This document shows, piece after piece, positions 57,001-64,000 of a stretch of 64,000 bases of DNA. The translations under genes and the position numbers were made by a program. How positions within the stretch are numbered: position 1 is the first letter of the stretch; every line of letters starts with the position of its first letter. The DNA lies in NCBI GenBank assembly GCA_023376005.1, contig CM042181.1:23896486-23960485 (forward strand), read 5' to 3'. The notes beneath the pieces were generated by a model. That model ran no database searches and was not told the origin of the DNA. It saw only the letters and a list, made by a program, of their open reading frames with translations. The DNA is from Doryteuthis pealeii. Taxonomy: Eukaryota; Mollusca; Cephalopoda; Myopsida; Loliginidae.

Positions 57001-58210
57001 TCCTAGAAAAACGAATTAAAATTAATTAAATCTATTATTTAAGGTCAAACTTTTGTCTAAAACGATAAGTAGTAACATAATGACCATCATTAAAAAAAGA
57101 AAAATATCATTACATATGCAGTTTATTTTTAATACTTTTAAAACGATTTGTTTTGGTCAATTTCGTTTGCGTTCGCCATTTTGACTCTTTTCAAGTGGTA
57201 TAAAGGGCTTGTTTACAAATTTAATGTAACATTCGCGATTGCAAAAAAAAAAAAAAAAAACAAAAAAAACAAAATCAGCGAATTATCCGATTTTAATGAA
57301 ATTTTCAGTATTGATTTATCAATTAATGAATTTTATAATGCATTAGTGATTTTATTTCAAAATTTTAATTAAATATTTTTGCTATGAAAAATTAATATAT
57401 AAAATTCATTTAAAATTAAAATATTCTGATGTTAAGTTTAAAATGTTATATTTTTAGATTCTAGAAATAAATATCTATTTAATGCAAAACTTATTTTGGT
57501 CAAACAAAGTATACCTTTTGAAGAAAAACTCTATTGAAAATGTAGCCGTTTTTAAGCAGAAAAATATCGATGTATATTTTTTTCTTTTATAAGATAATAA
57601 TCAATTAAATAATGATTGAAATGAGTAAAAAAGAAATCTCCATAAATTAATCATTTATTATTTTTTTTTACATTTTATTTTCCGATTTTCGGTACTTATC
57701 TTCTTATAAAATATTCCACTTAAATTTTTTTTTCTATTTACAACTTTGGTCTATTATCTTCTTATTTTTATGTTTATTACGTAGACAAGATAATGATAAA
57801 GTCAACAGGTAATGAAACACAACTCAAAGGCTTTATACAAACGGTGTATTCTACAAACATGAACATGCAATATACAATATGTAATGTGTGAGATACAAAA
57901 TGTGTGTGTGCAGTTTATAAATGTGTCATAGATTGTACAAGTGTATAGTGTAGACGTAGGGGGGTTGCAAAATAATGCTCTTACAAAAACTTATTTGTCT
58001 CTGGTAAGAAGTGTCTCTTGCTAGCTTGGGTAGTTTGACTTGTACAATGTGATCGGCTCCTGTGGTAAGCTGGGTTCATTAAGCACGTCTGTTTATGGTG
58101 GCTGGTCACAGCGAAAGAGAAAGGTTGATGGTGTCAACCCTCAAAATTTGGCGGCTAAACTAAGCCTAGTAATGTGTGTTTTGATTGATCGCCAACAATA
58201 GCCCTTAGCC
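57001..58210. other. AT-rich, no gene seen
   Basis: Non-coding sequence. It includes the dispersed text CGAATTATCCGATTTTAATG at about 57278, almost the same as 2215-2240 inside palindrome 1. A GC-richer section at 57960-58200 has no recognisable feature. Confidence 0.5.
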
Positions 58211-58426
58211 AATCGCACAAAGTCTCTTATCAGGCGATGGCTAAAGGGACAGTCTCTTTATTTGGCAATGGTCAAAGGGAGGTAACTGTGTAAGGTAATA
58301 TTATTTCTTATAATTGTAGAAATTATAAGAAATAATATTACCTTACACAGTTACCTCCCTTTGACCATTGCCAAATAAAGAGACTGTTCCCTTTAGCCAT
58401 CGCCTGATAAGAGACCTTGTGCGATT
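58211..58426. repeat. ~106-bp near-perfect inverted repeat, 4-base loop
   Basis: Arms 58211-58315 and 58320-58426 are complementary except for one substitution and one single-base indel. The loop is GTAG. An RNA copy would form a hairpin of over 100 base pairs. There is no evidence in the sequence of a promoter or of known miRNA precursor identity. Confidence 0.92.
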
Positions 58427-60330
58427 ATTAGTAATTAGTATCAGACAAGGGCCAACTCGCCAATATTTTACTTTAAGTTAAGTAAGGGGGTTCAAAATTA
58501 GGTAACCGGGAAAAAATGAGAAAGTTTTTAAATAAAATAAATAATGCATATCCAATAATTCCCTGATTTTTGGTAAATTATTTTCTGTAGGGGCGGGGCT
58601 AAAGTCATTTTGTCAAAAATGCATTTTAGGCCAATTTTGGGTATACTCCGGATGGTAGACGTCCAGGCCACGAGATGACACTCCAAATTGGCGCACTACA
58701 TTACTCTGATGTCTTTGTGATTTAATCGAACCACAATTATTTTACTAGTTTCAAGTATTTGTACACAAGTTTATTTTTTAAATAGCAAAAATTGGTAGCT
58801 TTGGAAATGCTTTTTTTTTTAATTATTATTAGATATAGACATATAAATATTTTCTTAAATTTTCCAAAATATTTGGGACTTAACATTTATCAACTCTGGC
58901 TCTATGTCGGCTTGGTATGAACACCATTAACAATGTTATTTTATTAGTTTAAGGTGTTTGAAGACAGGTTCTTTGGGTTATTTTTATATACGCAAAAACC
59001 GGTCGATTTGTACATGTTTCCATTAGATTTTAACAAATACAATTTTGTAAACAAAATTCCCAAAAGTCGTGTTTTGGATTTATCAGACAGAGAGGGTATA
59101 CATAAAAAAGCTATTAAAGCCATTTGTAATGTTATTTTACTAGTTTAAAGTGTTTTTAATAATGAAATTATAATTAATAATAATTATAAAATAAAACAAT
59201 ATACATCAATATTTGTTCCGTGTAAATTTCTAATACAGTTTTCGACCAAAAACTATGGGTGATTGATACTAAAGTAAAGTAGTTATTAAAAAATGCTTTT
59301 AAAATTTAATAATTTTAGACATCATGCTGCTCATATTTTGAATTTTAATTTATCATATCAGAAATACCTAATTAAATCAGAAAGTTTTGAAACAATAATT
59401 ACATTATAAAATTAATTTATTGATAAATTTCATTAAAAATCGAATAATTCCCTGACTTTTGATATTTTTGTTTTCAATCGCAAGTGTTAAATTTATTTTG
59501 TAAACACAGATTTTACGACAACTCACGGGCGGCCACCTCGATCAAAATTGACCGAAGACATAGTTTTAAATGTATTAAAAATAAATTACATGTGTAATAT
59601 TATTTTGCTTTTTAAAAAAAAAAATTATTGATTTTCTTTTCGACTTAGACAAAAATTGACCTTAAATAATCGATTTGATTCATTTTAATTAGTTTCTAAA
59701 ATGAAAAGCAGACGAATTTTGGGGTATCCCTACGTAAAAACGTAAAAACGATTCGTATATCTTTTCATTAGATTTTAACATGATATTATTTTTTGCTAAA
59801 TTTTCTCAAATTTTAGAGCATGACACTTATAAGATATTGTAGGACGGTATATTAACATAGACACCTTTTGCAATGTTATCTTACTAGTTTTCATTTTTCT
59901 ACAGAAGTTTACTTTTTTAATGAATGCTAATACATAGCAAAAATGGAACGAGCTTTCACTAGATTTTAACATATGGTCCACAAGGCACGGGCATTTTTTA
60001 GAATAATTCATTGGCATGGCTGGACCTAACGATGAGTAAAACTACTTAGTAGCCTACTAAAAAATTACGATAGATGTGGCAAAACGCGTTAAATATTTAT
60101 AAAATCACACTTACTAAAATAAGTAAAGCGTACATAAGTATATGTTGTCGAATTCACTGTCCAATATTTAAAAGAAAAATTAAACGGTACGATCGGGGTA
60201 AAATGTTAAAAAAAAATTAATACAGGCATATGTGAAAGAAAAAGGAAACACTCCCTCTCGTTTCAGTAATAACAAAATAGAGAAACGTCGGCCGAGATTT
60301 TAATTGAATTTTGCCGAAGTAGAAAATTTG
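58427..60330. repeat. AT-rich with degenerate ~180-bp repeats; no gene
   Basis: Repeat phrases as at 52481-53635 occur at 58720-59160 and 59740-59960 (GGTCGATTTGTACATG, ATTAGATTTTAACA, TTTGTAATGTTATTTTACTAG). The text AATTCCCTGATTTTTGGTAA at 58557 and ATAATTCCCTGACTTTTGAT at 59445 belong to the other dispersed repeat. Confidence 0.55.
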
Positions 60331-60334
60331 ACAC

Positions 60335-60490
60335 AAGGTCATTTTTATGTAGTGTTTAACAGGCTTGAATTCAGAGTTTTCGTTTTCCTAGACTGCTTAC
60401 CTAGCCCTGGTTAAAGAGCCCAATCTGCCCTGCTATTTATCTATAGCTGGAAGGAGAACAGGTAGATGCATACCTTTCCCAAGGGTTTTA
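60335..60490 (-). repeat. SINE body fragment
   Basis: Reverse complement contains CCCTTGGGAAAGGTATGCAT, GGGCAGATTGGGCTCTTTAA, CCAGGGCTAGGTAAGC and GACCTTGTGTCAAATTT, matching 14390-14700. Confidence 0.6.
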
Positions 60491-60695
60491 ATTTTATGTG
60501 ATATATATATATATAATATACTGAGCCAGGTAGGTTCTGGAATTACGTAAGGGTGGTACACCCACGTACTTGAGAATGGATACAGCCGGGATGTTAATAA
60601 GAGTAAATGACTGGAAAAAGTGATTATTCACTGATGAATTGCTCTGGCATGAAACTGAAGTTGGAATTTTTATAACACTCGCTTTTAAAAAGAAA

Positions 60696-60737
<42 letters not shown>

Positions 60738-61233
60738 AAAAATCAAAAAATCACTCTGATGAAGGTCGTAAAAAATCTCTATGTACGGAATATTTCATAC
60801 ATTTTTCCTATTATTATTATTATCATCATTTCAACTCCATCTGATTATTTTAATAATAATAATAACGTACATCCGTATACATTTTGATAAACAGACCGAA
60901 ACACATGTGCAAGTGTTGTGAGGTTTTAAGGGGTCAAATAAGAACAAACGACAAGTAACAAATGTAGAAAAATGTATTAACAGAAAGTAGACAAATACAA
61001 TAGAGATAAGTGGAAAATACGTCCGACAATAGAGTTATTGGCTTACTGCTAAGCGACAATTATCCCTGTTACTTATAGTGACCCCGTCGGCGCATTCCAT
61101 TGGTCAATAGGGTATATCACCTATAACAGTAAGTGATATCGATTAAAAGTGATATCGATAAAATTCATTTTTATCCATCTACATTTCTTTTCTTTACTCA
61201 TTTTTCCTCATATTGTCGGATTCATTTTCCATT

Positions 61234-61286
<53 letters not shown>

Positions 61287-61291
61287 TTTTT
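60491..61291. other. Microsatellites and unique sequence, no gene
   Basis: (TA) runs at about 60698-60735 and 61235-61268, the latter followed by a T run to 61291. The text between has no recognisable coding content. Confidence 0.6.
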
Positions 61292-61600
61292 CATGACCGG
61301 ACTGAAAAGAAATTATGAGTGAGTGAGAAAGAGAAAACAGGAGTAAGAGAGTGAATAAGAGGAAAATGATTTATGTAATTGAAAAAAATCACCGAGAATT
61401 CGTATAGTACAATGTTGTTTGTTTTAGGAAATTTATTTTTTTTATTCTTTTTACATTTAGAATATTATTTCAAAAAATGTATTATTAAAATTCAGTATTT
61501 TGAAACATATGTCTTTGTACATATGACAGAAACTCAAAGTCAGTTCTTAATTGCTTGATGCGTTAACGTGATAAAAATAAATTTATATAATTTATTTTTC
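61292..61600 (+). repeat. Dispersed repeat, third copy
   Basis: CATGACCGGACTGAAAAG, GTGAGTGAGAAAGAGAAAAC, AGAGGAAAATGATT and AGTTCTTAATTGCTTGATG follow a (TA)/T run, as in the palindrome 1 copies at 4925-5260. The 5' CTAGCTAAAGTACC part is missing. Confidence 0.55.
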
Positions 61601-61639
61601 AAAAAAAGTAACAATTAAAAGGAGCATGTGTCCTTATTT

Positions 61640-62110
61640 ATTTAGCTCGGTTGGCTGGAGCTGTATAATACTCCAACTACACCTCTGTTGGGGGAGTAAA
61701 ACCTCCTTCCAATTGGGCCTGCTGTAGGCTGTGGGTGGCAACCTGTGATTTTTATGGACGGAATCCGCGTGGCTGAGCAATCCATGACATGCTACACTCC
61801 ACTTTGATCCTTACTTGGGCTAGACGGGTGGTCGGAAAGACCCCCATCCCGGTCAATCGGCTGGTCCCGTCAAGCCCTAGCACCTATATGATTGTCCCAG
61901 TCGTATTGTCTTATGGAAAACTACCATCTCTTCTTATCATATATGTGTTAAAACGTGGTTGTTGAGGGTCTAATGTCCTGGGTAGGACGTTAAACTGCTA
62001 GTGAGTGAGATTCCCATTCTGGAGCTTTTGGAAGTGTGGATTACCCCTGCATTCGATTACTTCCAACTCCACTTAGACCTGTTAGAGTCCCATCTATGGG
62101 GTAAATAGAT
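61640..62110 (+). repeat. Dispersed mid-repeat family, near full-length
   Basis: Plus-strand copy of the family at 21310-21780. Landmarks are ACTACACCTCTGTTGGGGG, GAGCAATCCATGACATGC, CTAGACGGGTGGTCGG, ACCTATATGATTGTCCCAG, GGACGTTAAACTGCTAGTG and CCTGTTAGAGTCCCATCTAT. Confidence 0.7.
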
Positions 62111-62799
62111 AAAAAGAAATGAGTTAAACATTTATTGTATTGATTTATTAGAATGTAAATTGTTCATTTATTAAAGATTTAATGAAAAACAAAATTAAGA
62201 TTTATTGTATCATAATATTCGTTTATCTTAAGATTAGCCACTTTTTCTTTTTTGAAAGAATTTTATTTGTTTAAAGCTAGTTCTTCTTTGCCTGTGTTAC
62301 ATTATTAGGGGGCCGTGAATAATTATGGTTAAAAAAAAGATAAATTTTAGTAAGAATTAATTGCGATGAAAGAAGAAGGAAAGAAATGTTTATGAAAAAT
62401 ATTTTGAAAGAAATTATTAGAAATATGTTTTATTTAGAATGTTTATTGAAATTCCATCAGAGATTTGCTGGGGTTGAATATTTTCGGGAGAATTATAAAC
62501 ACTAGCAGAGGAATGTCGGATTGTTTTGGGCTAAAAATCCCAGTGTAGTAATTTGACAATAGAATAAAAATAGAACGTAAGAAATTAGCCAACTGATTAT
62601 TTTGTAATTATAAAAGATGGGTCAAAGAGAAATAGGAGAGAACAACCTGCGAACTTGAGAGGAACGAACACCCGACTACAAAAGGGCTACACCACGAAGG
62701 GGTCTAAACATTGGCCAGTCGAAAATATAACTACATCTCTTTCTATGAGTAATCCTCTCTTAAGCCGCCAGTGACAGGCGAATGACAAGCTAAGCGTAT
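62111..62799. other. AT-rich, no gene seen
   Basis: Non-coding AT-rich sequence leading into the LINE. The last ~150 bases (62640-62790) are more GC-rich and may be a 5' LINE remnant, but no motif is clear. Confidence 0.5.
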
Positions 62800-63835
62800 T
62801 TAATCTAAGCGACAACACCTACTTCAAATGTAAAGACATCCATCGGGTGTCATGGAAACACCCACGCTCTCACCTCTGGCACCAGCTAGATCTTATCATC
62901 ACCAGGCGTGCGAATCTCGCAAGCACCCTCCTCACCTGCACGTATCATGGTGCATACTGCGACTCGGATCACTCCCTAGTGGCCAGTAGAATGCTAATGG
63001 CACCCCAAAAGATTCACCACGCTAAGAGGAGGGGTCGACTACGCATCAACCCGTGCTGTTTAGGCAACATGAAGAAGATACAGCACTTCCTAGGCAGTCT
63101 CCTCAAAAACAAGACGCCAGATAAAGCCTCCATAGACACCAGGTGGATCCACGTCAGGGATGCCATCTATAACTCGGCCATCACAGCTTACGGAAAAAGC
63201 AGAAACAAACGCAAACTGGTTTGAACTGGGAAGAAATGAAGTCTGTTATTGAAGCTGAGGACAGCTCTCCTAGCAGCACCTAGTTACAATACACTAGACG
63301 CCTTGAGGAGCATCAGAAACAAAGCCCAGCAGGCTACCCGACACTGTGCCAACACCTACTGGCAAAACCTGTGCCGCGGCATAGAGACAGCTGCCAATTT
63401 GGCAGATGCAAGAGGTATGTATGAGGGCATCAAAAAGCTACAGACCTACCCATCACAAAACCAGTACCCCTCATGTCTAAGATGGGGGGTGCCATCACTG
63501 ACCAAGGGTAGCAGCTGCAACGTTGGGCCTAGCACTACCTAGAGCTGTACGCTACCCAAAACAAAGTAATGGACAATGCCCTAAATGCCATCTCTGATCT
63601 ACCAACCATGGGTTTTTTCTCACTTTACACTGACGCGCCTACAGACACTTGCATCTTGCATTTACCCGGAGTCCCAGTGTGGCTTCATAGCAAACCGGCC
63701 AACAGTGGACATGATTTTCTCTCTACGCCAACAGCAGGAAAAGGCGCCAGGAGCAGCAGATGCCACTTAACACCGCCATAAATCGACTTAAAAAAGGCAT
63801 TCGACCGGATCAGTCAAAGAAGACTCTTTAAACTG
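62800..63835 (+). pseudogene. LINE ORF2 fragment: endonuclease end and start of RT, with internal deletion
   Basis: The endonuclease end reads RVSWKHPRSHLWHQLDLIIT then DSDHSLVASRML (62830-62995), the D-H pair typical of APE-type LINE endonucleases. A linker follows in shifted frames (NKAQQATRHCANTYWQNLC, DARGMYEGIKKLQ). After NALNAISDLPTMG (about 63575) it jumps to RLQTLASCIYPESQCGF and PTVDMIFSLRQQQEK (63640-63755), so the N-terminal RT motifs are deleted. The final trace, DLKKAFDRISQRRLF (63785-63830), is RT motif A. Stops and frameshifts make it non-functional. No sequence beyond 63835 is recognised as LINE. Confidence 0.75.
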
Positions 63836-64000
63836 AATTCTACAGTATATTATCTTTTAAATCAGAAAGTTTACTGACATGAAACCACTGCGAAAAGAAA
63901 AAAATAATGTCAGGGATTATAGTTCATTGTGCAGTCCTGGGCTTGCTGAATTCTAGCAACCTCACCTTGCGGTCTTAGCAAGGGTTAAAAGAAGAGGAGG
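63836..64000. other. No feature seen
   Basis: AT-rich end of window without recognisable coding or repeat content. Confidence 0.5.

Noticed and set aside
60755..60785. Hammerhead ribozyme-like CTGATGA text
   Set aside because: The required GAAA partner and pairing stems could not be found at suitable spacing.

Overview
This is a gene-poor, repeat-dense stretch of an animal nuclear genome. Introns with GT-AG sites, tRNA-derived SINEs, LINE fragments, BEL/Pao and Ty3/Gypsy-like LTR retroelement remnants, long (TA)n and (CA)n runs and TTAGGG-type telomeric repeats all point to a metazoan. The retroelement mix (a LINE tail reading TTWTLPKRLQK, a BEL protease with DTQS) suggests a lophotrochozoan, plausibly a mollusc such as a cephalopod. 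That last step is inference from family resemblance, not a database match.

Layout. (1) 736-14266 is a large palindrome: two arms of about 6.7 kb (736-7428 and 7634-14266) around a 205-bp spacer. Each arm carries the same incomplete two-exon gene, arranged head to head and transcribed outwards. The encoded protein has four C2HC zinc fingers plus a degenerate fifth, then the start of a cGAS/Mab-21-type nucleotidyltransferase domain with the GS and ExD active-site motifs. This is the only cellular gene I can support, and the most interesting content of the window. (2) 14267-16930 holds SINEs and a LINE ORF1-like remnant. (3) 16931-20275 is a satellite whose units combine telomere-like GGGTTA motifs with purine (GAA/TAAGAA) tracts. 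It is interrupted by a 5S rRNA-like relic and ends in about 150 bp of nearly pure TTAGGG repeats. (4) 20276-21824 holds SINE and mid-repeat copies up to a 100-N scaffold gap (21825-21924).

(5) 21925-33812 is a second palindrome with a 22-bp centre. From outside to centre each arm has a BEL/Pao gag region, its 5' region, a ~71-bp minisatellite block and about 7.7 copies of a ~405-bp satellite. (6) 32622-41695 is a chain of broken LTR retroelements: BEL/Pao (+), a Ty3/Gypsy-like element (+), then a different Gypsy-like element (-). (7) 42114-49880 is a 7.8-kb array of the ~71-bp minisatellite, followed by a ~127-bp tandem repeat. (8) 50660-62800 is AT-rich and holds another Gypsy-like pseudoelement between LTR-like repeats, degenerate ~180-bp repeats, SINEs, small fold-backs and a ~480-bp dispersed repeat. 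(9) 62800-63835 is a broken LINE with endonuclease and RT fragments.

Apart from the zinc-finger nucleotidyltransferase pair, every coding trace recognised is retroelement-derived and disrupted. A recurring theme is inverted duplication at many scales (6.7 kb, 5.9 kb, ~106 bp, 37 bp, 29 bp, 20 bp). Some of it could be real genome architecture and some could be assembly or library artefact; the evidence for each is given under the individual entries.
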